Source of the DNA: Chryseolinea sp.
GTDB taxonomy: Bacteria; Bacteroidota; Bacteroidia; Cytophagales; Cyclobacteriaceae
DNA length: 64,000 bases
Assembly: GCA_025923195.1 (NCBI GenBank)
Contig: JAICGJ010000008.1
Coordinates: forward strand, 1 to 64,000
Direction of reading: 5' to 3'
The notes beneath the pieces are model-generated. The model had not been told where the DNA came from and searched no databases. It was given only the letters and a program-made list of their open reading frames with translations. The translations under genes and the position numbers were made by a program. This document shows, piece after piece, positions 8,265-17,699 of this stretch (within the stretch, counting starts at the first letter, position 1; the number at the start of each line of letters is the position of its first letter).

Positions 8265-9674
8265 ATGCTGAAGAATAAAGATCTATTCCTTGTTGTATTG
8301 TGTATCATTCATGGAATGCATGTCTTCGGTCAAACGACCCAAGTTTACAATATCGACAGCTTAAAAAAGGTGCTTTCTACGCCGCTTCACGACACAAATC
8401 GCATATGGGCTCTCAATAACCTGGGAAGAAATTATCAAAATTCTGATACCGTCTTGCTGATAGCTGAGCAAGCCGTCGAGTTGTCGCAACGCATTGGATT
8501 CAAGAAAGGAGAGGCTGAAGCGTACGCCAACATGGGTTACTGGTTCAATCAAAAAGGGAATTATCCAAGGGCCTTGGAATATTATCTTAAATCAATTCAG
8601 GTAGCTGAGAATATAAATTACAAGGCTGGACTGAAGCGGAGTTTTAACAGCATATCAACGGTATACCTGTATTTGAAAGATTATAGGACAGCCCAAGGTT
8701 ATGCTCGAAAAGCAAGACTCCTTAGCATTGAACAGCGGGATTTGATTACCCATTCTTTGTCAGCCTCGTGGCTGAGCAAAATATACTTTGAGTTACATCA
8801 GATCGATTCTGCCCTGAAGTTTGGCCAGGAGGCCTATGAAGCGGCCGTCGCAACAAACGACCCATTTCCACTTTACCTTTCAACCTCACGTCTTGGTGAA
8901 GTTCATAGCGCCAAAGGAAATCACACACTTGCCCTGGAGTATTTCAGGATCTCGCTTCGAAGCAGCAAAAAAGATGGAAGGTATTTCAGAATTACAGACG
9001 CCCATCAGCAATTGGCAAATTTATTTAAGGATACAGGTGATAGGGACTCCTGTCTCTGGCATGCAAAGGAAGCATTTAGGATTTCACAAAAGGAAAGCTT
9101 AACAGCCACATTACTAAAGTCCAGCTTATTGCTATCGGAGTTGCTTGAAGGGGTAAATGATTCGGAAAGTTTGCGTTATCACAAAATTGCTTTGACAGCG
9201 CAGGATAGTCTGTTCAGCCAGGACAAAAACCAGCAGGTTGAGGCCCTCCGTTATGCTGAAATACAACGTCAGAAAGAAGTCGAGGCTCTAAAATTGCAGG
9301 ACGAGCACAACAGGAAAAATAATCTGCAGTACGCAGCCATTGCCTTCGGCTTCTTATTGTTTGTTATCACTTTCCTATTGTTAAGCCATTCGATCATCGC
9401 GACCCCGAGGCTAATCAAATTTTTGGGAGTACTGGCCCTCCTTATCGTTTTTGAATTTATTAACTTGCTAATTAGTCCATCCATTGATAGGGTCAGCGGA
9501 AGTTCGCCGCTTCTGATGCTGGTGATCATGGTATGCGTTGCAGCATTATTAATACCTGTTCACAACCTTCTTGAAACCTGGATAATACAGAAGCTTATTG
9601 AAAAAAATAAGAAGATCAGACTGACTGCAGCGAAAAAAATTATTGCTACTCTGGAGACTGAAAAGGAAGGTTAA
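8265..9674 (+). CDS. TPR protein with signal peptide and C-terminal membrane helices
   Basis: Signal peptide (residues 1-22, ending GMHVFGQ), then several tetratricopeptide-like repeats up to about residue 310 (for example the GNYPRALEYYLKSIQ type). A short coiled coil and three hydrophobic helices (about residues 350-445) follow, ending in a basic cytoplasmic tail. This is the sensor half of Bacteroidota TPR-type signalling proteins, but no kinase or LytTR output domain follows. It may work with a separate partner; none is adjacent. The precise function is unknown. Confidence 0.75.
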   Translation: MLKNKDLFLVVLCIIHGMHVFGQTTQVYNIDSLKKVLSTPLHDTNRIWALNNLGRNYQNSDTVLLIAEQAVELSQRIGFKKGEAEAYANMGYWFNQKGNYPRALEYYLKSIQVAENINYKAGLKRSFNSISTVYLYLKDYRTAQGYARKARLLSIEQRDLITHSLSASWLSKIYFELHQIDSALKFGQEAYEAAVATNDPFPLYLSTSRLGEVHSAKGNHTLALEYFRISLRSSKKDGRYFRITDAHQQLANLFKDTGDRDSCLWHAKEAFRISQKESLTATLLKSSLLLSELLEGVNDSESLRYHKIALTAQDSLFSQDKNQQVEALRYAEIQRQKEVEALKLQDEHNRKNNLQYAAIAFGFLLFVITFLLLSHSIIATPRLIKFLGVLALLIVFEFINLLISPSIDRVSGSSPLLMLVIMVCVAALLIPVHNLLETWIIQKLIEKNKKIRLTAAKKIIATLETEKEG

Positions 9675-9702
9675 GAGAACTCCCGTCTGTATGATTTGGC
9701 TG

Positions 9703-10356
9703 CTATAACTCCACCCAAATCTTTTCCACAACCTGGTGGCTAAGCATTGTTTCCTTTCTGGATTTGTTGATGATCGAAACTGACCCGTCGAATTCTTCCT
9801 TCTTTTTTACTGTGATCTGGTCACCGATTTGAAGCCCCTTCGAATTCAGGTGATCTAAGAATAATTTCTCGTCGTTTGTAACCGCGCTGATCTTAACGGA
9901 CGATCCGACATTTGCCTGACTTAAGGGGATGCTCTTCTGCGATACCACTTTTCCATTGACATCCGGAATCGGTTCGCCATGAGGGTCTGCCTTTGGAAAG
10001 CCAAGTAGTTCATCTATTCTGTTATAGAACCGGTCCGAATTAACGTGTTCAAGCTGTTCGGCGATCTCGTGCACCTCCTCCCAGCCCAACTTCAATATTT
10101 TCACTAGGAACAATTCGGCAAGCCGATGCTTGCGAATAATGGATAGCGCTTCCTTCTTACCTTTTTCGGTCATCTTTATTCCCTGATAGGGGGCATAGGA
10201 GACCATTTTCTTCACAGAAAGCTTTTTAATCATGCTGGTAACGGTCGGCAGCTTCACACTCAACTTCTTTGCCAGTTCAGACACAGATACCTCGCCGGGT
10301 TCCAGCGACAGGTTATATATGGTCTTTATATAGTTCTCTTCCGTTAACGACCCCAT
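9703..10356 (-). CDS. DtxR/MntR-family metal-dependent transcriptional regulator
   Basis: 217-aa iron/manganese-responsive repressor. It has an N-terminal winged helix (VSELAKKLSVKLPTVTSMIKKL), a dimerisation/metal domain with RKHRLAELFL and an EQLEH motif near residues 95-99, a DPHGEPIP segment near 121-128, and a C-terminal SH3/FeoA-like domain from about residue 145. The E-x-x-E-H motif is as in MntR rather than the Cys-x-x-E-H of DtxR, hinting at Mn2+ or mixed specificity (inference). It is divergently transcribed from the cytochrome/Rieske/porin operon across a perfect palindrome at 10403-10426, its likely operator. Confidence 0.9.
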   Translation of the reverse strand: MGSLTEENYIKTIYNLSLEPGEVSVSELAKKLSVKLPTVTSMIKKLSVKKMVSYAPYQGIKMTEKGKKEALSIIRKHRLAELFLVKILKLGWEEVHEIAEQLEHVNSDRFYNRIDELLGFPKADPHGEPIPDVNGKVVSQKSIPLSQANVGSSVKISAVTNDEKLFLDHLNSKGLQIGDQITVKKKEEFDGSVSIINKSRKETMLSHQVVEKIWVEL

Positions 10357-10402
10357 TATTCAATTTTGCAAAAGTTAGCACGGAAAAATAAATTATTCAA
10401 AT

Positions 10403-10426
10403 AAATGTTAGATTAATCTAACATTT
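10403..10426. promoter_or_regulatory. Perfect 24-bp palindrome, candidate metalloregulator operator
   Basis: The half-site AAATGTTAGATT is followed by its exact reverse complement. The core TTAGATTAATCTAA resembles DtxR/IdeR-type boxes. It lies 46 bases upstream of the regulator's start on the minus strand and 27 bases upstream of the cytochrome start on the plus strand, so one site could control both. That the adjacent regulator binds it is inference. Confidence 0.75.
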
Positions 10427-10441
10427 TAATTTTATAACTCG

Positions 10442-10449
10442 TATATTTG
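10442..10449 (+). promoter_or_regulatory. Possible -7 promoter element (TAnnTTTG)
   Basis: TATATTTG matches the Bacteroidota -7 consensus and lies only four bases before the ATG at 10454. If used, transcription would start at or near the start codon, giving a leaderless or nearly leaderless mRNA. The palindrome at 10403-10426 would cover the -33 region. A single short match, so tentative. Confidence 0.4.
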
Positions 10450-10453
10450 AGAT

Positions 10454-11650
10454 ATGAGACTCTTACTCTTCGGGCTTCACGCGCTGATCGTCTGCATCGT
10501 TTTGTTCTCTTGTGAAAATTTTGAGCCGTCGGCTCCTCCCGACGATTCACTATTGGATGGACCGGTGGAGGGATTATCGGAAGCTGAGAACATTCGTTTT
10601 ATAAATGGCGACGTAGCATTCAATGACGAGGTATTTATTCCGGAAACAGGGTTAGGTCCGTTATTCGTGGCTAATTCCTGTGGAAGCTGCCATCCTGGTG
10701 ACGGGAAGGGCCATCCATTTACGACACTTACTCGATTTGGTCAGCATGACGATACTGGCAATCAATACGAACACCTGGGCGGACCCCAGCTACAGAACCG
10801 CGCGATACCGGGCTATCAGCCTGAAAGCATTCCAGCGGGAGTCAAATATTCTAAGTTAACGCCGCCTGCTAATACTGGCTTAGGATATATCGATGCCGTA
10901 AGCGACCAGGATATTCTCTCATGGGCGGATCCGGATGACATTGACGGAGATGGCATAAGTGGCGTGCCTAACTGGGTAGAAATGAAAGACTACCTATTCG
11001 CCAGACCGGGAACCGTCGAAGTAAATGGAAAATATATCGGAAGATTTGGGAAGAAGGGAGCCGCTTACGATTTGTTGCAGCAAACGGCCCAGGCCTATAA
11101 CCAGGATATCGGCGTTACGTCTACATTCGAACCGTTTGATACTTACACGGGCCTCGAAGCGGATCCGGAAATTTCTGACCAGACCGTGCAGGATGTTGTT
11201 TTTTACTTGAAAACGCTGAAGGCTCCGATCCCTCGAAGCACACAAAATGAAGAGATCATGGCCGGAAAGCTGATCTTCAATGACATCGGCTGTGCAAGTT
11301 GTCATCGTCCAGAAATGAAAACGGGCCCATCGTCGATTGCTGTCCTGTCGGATAAAACGTTTTATCCATATACAGATTTACTACTTCATGATATGGGGCC
11401 CGGGCTAGATGATGGTTACACGGAAGGTTCAGCCAAGACATACGAATGGAAAACGCCAGCATTATGGGGATTGGGTTTATCTAAGTTTTCGCAAGGAGGT
11501 GGATACTTCCTACTTCATGATGGAAGAGCCCGGAGCATCGAGGAAGCTATACTGCTTCATGGAGGTGAGGGCGAAGCAAGCCGCGAAAATTTTCAGTCGT
11601 TGTCCGAAAGTGATAAATCCAAGCTTGTGAAATTTCTGGAAAATCTATGA
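10454..11650 (+). CDS. Di-heme c-type cytochrome / di-heme oxidoreductase (DUF1111-like) lipoprotein
   Basis: 398-aa exported protein. The signal ends in a lipobox (LFSCENF, Cys about 20). There are two heme c motifs, CGSCH near residue 75 and CASCH near residue 280, in the arrangement of the DUF1111/di-heme oxidoreductase family related to MauG and bacterial cytochrome c peroxidases. A DPDDIDGDGISG segment looks like a calcium-binding loop. It is first in a tightly coupled operon: the Rieske gene begins inside its stop region and the porin follows. Metal-responsive repression is likely from the adjacent DtxR/MntR gene and palindrome. The physiological substrate is unknown. Confidence 0.87.
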   Translation: MRLLLFGLHALIVCIVLFSCENFEPSAPPDDSLLDGPVEGLSEAENIRFINGDVAFNDEVFIPETGLGPLFVANSCGSCHPGDGKGHPFTTLTRFGQHDDTGNQYEHLGGPQLQNRAIPGYQPESIPAGVKYSKLTPPANTGLGYIDAVSDQDILSWADPDDIDGDGISGVPNWVEMKDYLFARPGTVEVNGKYIGRFGKKGAAYDLLQQTAQAYNQDIGVTSTFEPFDTYTGLEADPEISDQTVQDVVFYLKTLKAPIPRSTQNEEIMAGKLIFNDIGCASCHRPEMKTGPSSIAVLSDKTFYPYTDLLLHDMGPGLDDGYTEGSAKTYEWKTPALWGLGLSKFSQGGGYFLLHDGRARSIEEAILLHGGEGEASRENFQSLSESDKSKLVKFLENL

Positions 11651-12093
11651 CTATGAACAGGAGAGAATTCACTGCAGCTTGTTTTATGTGTTTGACCGGC
11701 GCCGCGACAATTCCCATGTTGTCTGGATGTCAGTCGACGTATTATACGAGCGGGACAATACATCCTAACGGGATATCTATTCTGAAGTCGGAATTCACGT
11801 ACGTGAAGAAGGATAAAGTTTTGGAGCGCGCTTATGTCATTGTGAGAAACGATGCAATGGAATTCCCAATCTATGTGTATAGGTTTTCGGATGATGACTA
11901 TGCAGCTGTGCTCATGAAATGCACGCATCAGGGTAATGAACTACAGGCATCCGGTGATCACATGCACTGCCCGGCGCATGGAAGTGAGTTCAACAATAGG
12001 GGTATCGTTGCGCAAGGACCTGCAGAAGAAAACCTGAGAACATTCAAAGTAACGTCAGAAAATGATAATATATTTATTGACCTAAGGGCATGA
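11647..12093 (+). CDS. Rieske [2Fe-2S] protein, exported
   Basis: 148-aa (or 146 from the ATG at 11653) Rieske protein. The N-terminus carries a twin-arginine-like NRREF and a lipobox (MLSGCQ), suggesting Tat export and lipidation of a folded Fe-S protein. Cluster ligands are CTH about residue 90 and CPAH about residue 106. There is no fused oxygenase domain and no cytochrome b neighbour, so it is neither a bc1 subunit by context nor a ring-hydroxylating oxygenase. Overlaps with both neighbouring genes indicate co-translation, and it probably exchanges electrons with the di-heme protein (inference). Confidence 0.88.
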   Translation: MTMNRREFTAACFMCLTGAATIPMLSGCQSTYYTSGTIHPNGISILKSEFTYVKKDKVLERAYVIVRNDAMEFPIYVYRFSDDDYAAVLMKCTHQGNELQASGDHMHCPAHGSEFNNRGIVAQGPAEENLRTFKVTSENDNIFIDLRA

Positions 12094-13322
12094 AATTCTT
12101 CACTTTCCTTTTTCTGCTGGGAGCAATATTAGGCTTCAATAAAGCCGACGCGCAGATAGATACGACGCTGCTAAAAAGAACTCCGAAAGATACGAGCAGC
12201 CTGCAATTGAACATGGATGCCGTCTATTCCCGACCCTTTCTCACGATCGGGAAATTACCGGTAGCCCTTGGTGGATACGTTGAAGCGAATTGGCAGCACT
12301 TAGGAACCGATGGGGTAACAGAAGGACACCAATTTCAAATGAGAAGATTGACGCTCTTTGTTGCGTCCACGATCTACAAACGGATTAAGTTCCTGTCAGA
12401 AATTGAGTTTGAAGGTGGTACTAAGGAAATTAACATCGAATTTGCGTCTGTGGATATTGAGTTCCATCCGTTGTTGAATCTTCGAGGTGGTATTGTAATG
12501 AATCCCATAGGTGCCTTTAATCAGAATCACGATGGACCCAAGTGGGAATTTGTTGACAGGCCCGTATCAGCAACTCAATTGCTGCCGGCGACCTGGAGCA
12601 ACGTAGGATTTGGAATCTATGGCAAACTATATAAAAACAATTGGGTCTACGCCTATGAGGCATACCTGACCAATGGATTTGATGACCAGATCATATCGAA
12701 CACGGAGAACAAAACATTTCTCCCCGCTTCCAAGGCAAATGAAGACAGGTTTGAGGAGAGCTTTAACGGCGTACCGTTAATTACAGCGAAAACCGCAGTT
12801 CGGCACAGACTTATTGGAGAACTGGGTATATCATATATGGGCGGTGTCTATAACAAATTTCAGGAGGATGGATTAGTGTTCGACAAGAAAAGGCGGCTCC
12901 ATGTTTTTGCACTTGACTTCAACTCGACAATTCCCATTACAAAAACATGGCTGAATACTGAATGGGCATTCATCAACGTAGATGTGCCGGATACGTATAG
13001 TCAACAATTTGGGAGGAATCAAATAGGCGGATTCCTGGACATTGTCCAACCCGTGTTGAGAACAAATATATTGGGATTCGAGCGGTCGGTCGTCAACGCG
13101 GCTGTGCGATTGGAGTATGTTGATTGGAATAGGGAGAAATTTAACGAGACCGGCGGTGATATCGGCGATGATTTTTTTGCTGTCGTTCCTGGAATTAGCT
13201 GGAGACCCACCGTCCAGACCGTCTTGCGGTTAAATTATAGGTACAATTGGCAAAGGGATATATTTAGTAATCCTGCGTCAAAGACGGCAGGCTTTCAGTT
13301 TGGATTCGCATCATATTTTTAG
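12090..13322 (+). CDS. Outer-membrane porin, phosphate-selective porin O/P-like
   Basis: 410 aa with a signal peptide ending in ADAQ (about residue 22). It has alternating amphipathic strands throughout and a terminal phenylalanine (FASYF), both typical of an outer-membrane beta-barrel. The GGYVEANWQ and FQMRRLTLFV segments match the OprO/OprP (phosphate-selective porin) family of Bacteroidota. It starts in a four-base overlap with the Rieske gene. In this operon it more likely provides a channel serving the redox pair than a classical phosphate porin (inference). Confidence 0.82.
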   Translation: MKFFTFLFLLGAILGFNKADAQIDTTLLKRTPKDTSSLQLNMDAVYSRPFLTIGKLPVALGGYVEANWQHLGTDGVTEGHQFQMRRLTLFVASTIYKRIKFLSEIEFEGGTKEINIEFASVDIEFHPLLNLRGGIVMNPIGAFNQNHDGPKWEFVDRPVSATQLLPATWSNVGFGIYGKLYKNNWVYAYEAYLTNGFDDQIISNTENKTFLPASKANEDRFEESFNGVPLITAKTAVRHRLIGELGISYMGGVYNKFQEDGLVFDKKRRLHVFALDFNSTIPITKTWLNTEWAFINVDVPDTYSQQFGRNQIGGFLDIVQPVLRTNILGFERSVVNAAVRLEYVDWNREKFNETGGDIGDDFFAVVPGISWRPTVQTVLRLNYRYNWQRDIFSNPASKTAGFQFGFASYF

Positions 13323-13394
13323 GGTATTCACAGATTACAAATGTTAGCCTTTACTTTGGTTTTAATTCTTGGTCGAACGATGGTCGAACAGACG

Positions 13395-14516
13395 TCAGCT
13401 TTTGGAAAATCTTTTTTTTATTTTTTTGCCGATAGCCACTATTTTCTTTTTTAATTTGTTCGGCTGCTTTTTTTCTTCGCCGATCAGCTCCCCATAAGGC
13501 TTCAGAGGTTCGATATGATCGCAGATTATTTTTGCTATGCCCATAAGTGGAATAGCCAATATCAACCCTGGGATTCCCCATACTAGTTCTCCGGCTACTA
13601 ATCCAACAATGGTAAACAGCGGATTGATGTTCACCTCCGCGCCCACCACCATGGGCTCGAGAATGTAGCTTTGTATAAACTGAATGATACCATAAGTGAT
13701 TAGGATACTAATGACCATACTCGTATCACCTCCCTGGCTTAAGGTCACGAGGATAGTGATGAGGTTGCCTACGAGGTTCCCCACAAAAGGTACGATTTCG
13801 AGGAACCCGCAAAGTACCGCAAAGAAGATTGCATTCTTCACCCCGATGACTGAAAATCCGATGCCATACATGATCCAGAGGCCAACGATCATGAGTGTGA
13901 GACCAGTCAGGTACTTCTGCGATACCTTTTGAAGGTTGTCGACGACGTGAATCGCCTTACGCTCGTCCTCATCGGGTACAATACGTATTACAAAGCGCTT
14001 TATATGTTCCCTGAAGTAAAGCAGTAAAAAGATGTATACCAAAACCAACAACGAATTGGTAAGTGTGCCACCTAGGCCGGTAATCAACCCGGTTACCCAT
14101 TGCATTTTGCCACCTGACGACTCCTGCTGCTTCTTTATGAATTCCTTTTGCGTGGCTTCCGGAATTCCTAATTCGTTACTAACATATTGCCTGAGCTCTG
14201 CATATTTCTTCGTTACCATCTGCTCAAGTTTTGATGTGTCCTCGGCCAGGTCCGAGACTTGCCAGCCTATGAAAGCGATGACACCAGCGAAGAAACTTAC
14301 CAAGACAAGTATAGATAAGAGGGTTGCAATTGCCTTATTGATTCCCTTTTGCTCCATCCAGGTACTGACGGGTACTAGTAACATAGAAAACAGGGAAGCA
14401 AACGCGAGGGGCACGAGAAATGGTTTTCCATATTTTAAGATAACGGCAGATAATACAACTACTATCAATAGAGCAGCAGCGCGCATTAGCCGTTGATGTT
14501 GGATGGAGTGATTCAC
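13395..14516 (-). CDS. AI-2E family transporter
   Basis: 373-aa polytopic membrane protein of the AI-2E/PerM family. It has hydrophobic pairs at the N-terminus, a soluble middle region (about residues 75-150), and a C-terminal helix group containing the family's GIPGLILAIPLMG signature, followed by a very basic tail. Family members export AI-2 or act as Na+/H+ antiporters, so the substrate here is open. It is convergent with the porin gene across 72 bases that include a T-rich run. Confidence 0.88.
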   Translation of the reverse strand: MNHSIQHQRLMRAAALLIVVVLSAVILKYGKPFLVPLAFASLFSMLLVPVSTWMEQKGINKAIATLLSILVLVSFFAGVIAFIGWQVSDLAEDTSKLEQMVTKKYAELRQYVSNELGIPEATQKEFIKKQQESSGGKMQWVTGLITGLGGTLTNSLLVLVYIFLLLYFREHIKRFVIRIVPDEDERKAIHVVDNLQKVSQKYLTGLTLMIVGLWIMYGIGFSVIGVKNAIFFAVLCGFLEIVPFVGNLVGNLITILVTLSQGGDTSMVISILITYGIIQFIQSYILEPMVVGAEVNINPLFTIVGLVAGELVWGIPGLILAIPLMGIAKIICDHIEPLKPYGELIGEEKKQPNKLKKKIVAIGKKIKKRFSKS

Positions 14517-14747
14517 AGTTTCTTATTAGTTGTAGTGTCATAACATCAATTGATGCTCAAAGTCTACTACTTCGGGAAAAATAACGGTATGTAATCCACC
14601 ATTGGTTTCCTCGGCTGTTTCATAGTCCGGACCGGAGCTAGCAAATTCATATTGACAACGCCCAGGATAAGTCAAACTTTAAGTTTTTGGCTGGGGACGG
14701 TTTGTTGATTGGCGCGTGGTGGGTTGTACGTCAGCCTGTTATGCAAA

Positions 14748-15371
14748 TCAGGTTCCAGAGTCCTGCTTCAGAAGCCCATCTGTCAAATTCTGCCACTGAA
14801 TTTTGGAGAACGTTGCAACTCCAGCAGCTCCTACAACAACGTCCCGTATTTTGTCAGCTGGAGTATTTGCGTCGGTGTTGGGCTTGGTGTTCCGGTCGTG
14901 AACAGAGGCTGTAATTCTACTTCCATTTCTTTCAATGATAAAAGAACTTGTGGATTGATTAGAATAAAAATGCGCAACGTCATCTCCCATGCTCTGTGGA
15001 TTTTCCGTGGGTCTGACACGAAATCCGAACCGTTCAGAGTCACGCGACACGGTGTTCTCAACTTCTTCAATTTTTACCCAATCGTAGCCTTCGCCACTTT
15101 GGGATCCTGGTCCCGGAATATCAATCTTTAAATAATCGCCCTTTTCTGCTTTTCTTTGAACCTCGTTCCCATTCTCATCCACAAGTTGAAAGCTGGCTGA
15201 AATTGTTCCGGCATATTCCTTCCAACGATTAACTTCGCGTAATCTGTCTTTCACCTCCGAAAAAAATGTTCTGGCGGCGTCGGCTTCCAATAATTCAATA
15301 GTGGACTTAGCATCAATGGCCTTTCCCGTTCTTTGATCAGGTATTATATCGGATTTTTTTTTCTCTTTCAT
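14748..15371 (-). CDS. Conserved-looking hypothetical protein
   Basis: About 207 aa from the ATG at 15371 (MKEKKKSD). Starts at 15383 or further upstream are possible, but the upstream reading is Arg/Cys-rich and poorly protein-like. The protein is hydrophilic, without signal or membrane segments. A charged N-terminus precedes a predicted beta-rich part containing KIDIPGPGSQSG and FGFRVRPTENP, then a C-terminal helix. I do not recognise the family with certainty. It is isolated, with more than 600 bases of noncoding sequence upstream. Confidence 0.6.
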   Translation of the reverse strand: MKEKKKSDIIPDQRTGKAIDAKSTIELLEADAARTFFSEVKDRLREVNRWKEYAGTISASFQLVDENGNEVQRKAEKGDYLKIDIPGPGSQSGEGYDWVKIEEVENTVSRDSERFGFRVRPTENPQSMGDDVAHFYSNQSTSSFIIERNGSRITASVHDRNTKPNTDANTPADKIRDVVVGAAGVATFSKIQWQNLTDGLLKQDSGT

Positions 15372-15383
15372 AATGTCAATCAT

Positions 15384-16023
15384 CAATGTTGAATGCTGAA
15401 AAGTCATGCCACTTTTTTGTTGGTTGTCAGCGTATAGAGATTGAGCTTGCTGAGCTGGATCCGGCAGCATAATTCTTGGCGACCCGTGATCATGGCGACA
15501 GAAACAAGACGCAAGCACAAGAATGTCGGGAAGAAACCAACACGAAAAACGCCGCGTTAACGGTTCGGCTCGCGTCATGCGAACCGGCAAGGCACTTGAT
15601 CTTAATCTGATATATTTAAAACAAAGGACCCCAATAAAATTGCGCGGTCGTTGAAAAGATCTGCCGAAAAAAAGTAATCGCAGAAAGAGTGCGCCATTTC
15701 AGTCATCCATATCAAGGTTGAGTTTCTATATTAACCGCGCCGGAAAGAATTTGCCAATGAGCCAGAAAGCTTTGTTTGAGAAGGCCAATGACAAGCTTCG
15801 TCTGCTTTTTTGATCGTCCGGTTAAATAGTGCTTTTACAAACCTTAGCTCCCTGAGTGGATGCATTGACAATGCATTAATTCCACATGGTATTGATTTAT
15901 TTCTACAGTTACCAGGTAGGCACCGGCACTTTGGCACCAATTTTCATGGGCCTGAGTTTTTCGTCGTTGATGCGTTTGAGGCATGAAATTGTGGGATGAT
16001 TGAAAAGATTCGCTCGAAACATC
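15384..16023. other. Intergenic region without recognised features
   Basis: About 640 bases between the hypothetical gene and the GH13 gene. Short open frames here lack protein-like composition. No repeat, RNA or clear promoter was recognised. It must contain the divergent promoters of both neighbours. Confidence 0.5.
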
Positions 16024-17658
16024 ATGGCCAAATACTGGTATAAAAATGCGATTATCTATTCGACCCACATAGAAACTTTTATGGATTCGAATGGTGATGG
16101 GGTCGGTGATTTTATAGGTATGTCACGTTCGCTGGATTACCTCGCCGGCTTAGGTGTGACCTGCATCTGGCTGCTTCCGTTTTTTCCCTCACCAAATCGG
16201 GATCATGGTTATGATATTGCGGATTACCTGAACGTCGATCCAAAATTCGGAACGCTAGGTCATTTTGTTGAATTCTTAGATGCTGCAGAAGACCGTGGCT
16301 TACGAGTCATCATCGACCTTGTACTAAACCACACGTCAGTAGACCACCCGTGGTTTCAGGAAGCTCGGAGAAACAAAAACTCCAAATACTATAACTATTA
16401 CATCTGGCTGGATGAAAAGCCAGCAAATTCTCACGAGGACGTGATCTTTGGACATCACCAGGACGGCAACTGGGAGTACGACAATGAAGCGGGTCAGTAT
16501 TTCTATCATACATTTTATAAGCATCAACCCGATCTGAATATTACGAATCCCGACGTGCGGCAGGAAATTCAATATATCCTCCATTTCTGGTTGAAGTTGG
16601 GAATTGGGGGCTTCAGGATGGATGCTGTACCTCATATGATTCGTAACAAAGGAAATTCAAAGTTCGACGGCGACCCGTTTGAATTTCTCCGAGACATACG
16701 CAGCTTCGTCGAAAGCCAGCGGAAAGACGCCATCCTTCTTGCAGAAGTTGATACCGAGCCAGAGAAGTATGAAGATTTTTTTGGCAAGGGCGACCAGGTG
16801 CAAATGCTTTTCAATTTCTATTTGAACAATCATATCTTTCTCGCGCTGGCTAGAAAATCGGCCGAACCGATTGAGCGCGCATTGACTAAGCTGCCCCAAA
16901 CTTCCCTAAAGGAGCAGATGGGCACATTTATCCGTAATCACGATGAACTGGATCTGGAGCGCCTTACGGATGAAGAGCGAAACGAGGTCTACGATGCATT
17001 TGCACCTGAAGAGGATATGAGAATCTACGGCAGGGGTATACGCAGAAGGCTGGCACCGATGTTACGAAATGACAGGCACTGGATAGAGCTGGTCTATAGC
17101 TTGCTTTTTTCACTTCCTGGAACTCCTGTATTACGCTATGGCGATGAACTGGGAATGGGTGAGGACCTGTCTCTACCGGAAAGAAACAGCGTACGCACCG
17201 CGATGCAATGGTCTACAGAAAAACACGGCGGGTTTTCTGCCTTTTCGGAAAGTAGTCTTCCAATCCCAACGATAGCAGATGGTGACTTTGGCTATCAAAA
17301 GGTGAATGTGTACGCTCAGATGCGAAACCCAAACTCGCTGCTCAATTGGTTTGAGCGAATCATTAGCGCGCGCAAGGAATGTATGGAATTCGGTTGGGGT
17401 AATTTTCGAATAATCAAGACGGGTAATGCTTCGGTTTTGGCGCATTATAGTCAATGGAAGAATGGCTGTGCAATTTCAGTACATAATTTCGGAGACACAG
17501 CTTGTGTTGTCGAGCTTGATCTCAGCGACGACCAGCGGCAACACCTGATTGAACATTTCGCGGATCAACAGTATGATGCATTTGAGCCCGAGAATAAACG
17601 ACTGAAGTTAGGTCCTTATGGCTACAGGTGGTTCAGGAAGAGTTCCCTGTTCTTGTAA
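16024..17658 (+). CDS. GH13 alpha-glucosyltransferase/hydrolase, trehalose synthase-like (TreS family)
   Basis: 544 aa from the ATG at 16024 (MAKYWYKNA); an earlier in-frame start at 16000 is less likely. It is a GH13 (beta/alpha)8 barrel with the nucleophile Asp in GFRMDAV (about residue 199), the acid/base Glu in LLAEVD (about 241) and NHDE (about 305-308). The IRRRLAPM and FSLPGTPVLRYGDELGMG blocks are typical of the trehalose synthase subfamily that interconverts maltose and trehalose. No signal peptide, so cytoplasmic. There is no fused maltokinase domain. A separate trehalase is encoded at 43210-44790. Confidence 0.87.
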   Translation: MAKYWYKNAIIYSTHIETFMDSNGDGVGDFIGMSRSLDYLAGLGVTCIWLLPFFPSPNRDHGYDIADYLNVDPKFGTLGHFVEFLDAAEDRGLRVIIDLVLNHTSVDHPWFQEARRNKNSKYYNYYIWLDEKPANSHEDVIFGHHQDGNWEYDNEAGQYFYHTFYKHQPDLNITNPDVRQEIQYILHFWLKLGIGGFRMDAVPHMIRNKGNSKFDGDPFEFLRDIRSFVESQRKDAILLAEVDTEPEKYEDFFGKGDQVQMLFNFYLNNHIFLALARKSAEPIERALTKLPQTSLKEQMGTFIRNHDELDLERLTDEERNEVYDAFAPEEDMRIYGRGIRRRLAPMLRNDRHWIELVYSLLFSLPGTPVLRYGDELGMGEDLSLPERNSVRTAMQWSTEKHGGFSAFSESSLPIPTIADGDFGYQKVNVYAQMRNPNSLLNWFERIISARKECMEFGWGNFRIIKTGNASVLAHYSQWKNGCAISVHNFGDTACVVELDLSDDQRQHLIEHFADQQYDAFEPENKRLKLGPYGYRWFRKSSLFL

Positions 17659-17699
17659 TGAAATAATCTCATCGCTTGTCCAATACATTGAATGAAATA

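Noticed and set aside
13323..13394. T-rich run between the porin and AI-2E genes as a terminator
   Set aside because: No adequate stem precedes the T run on either strand.
15731..15940. Short minus-strand frame in the gap upstream of the GH13 gene
   Set aside because: No recognised family, Cys/Arg-rich composition and no partner gene; regarded as chance.
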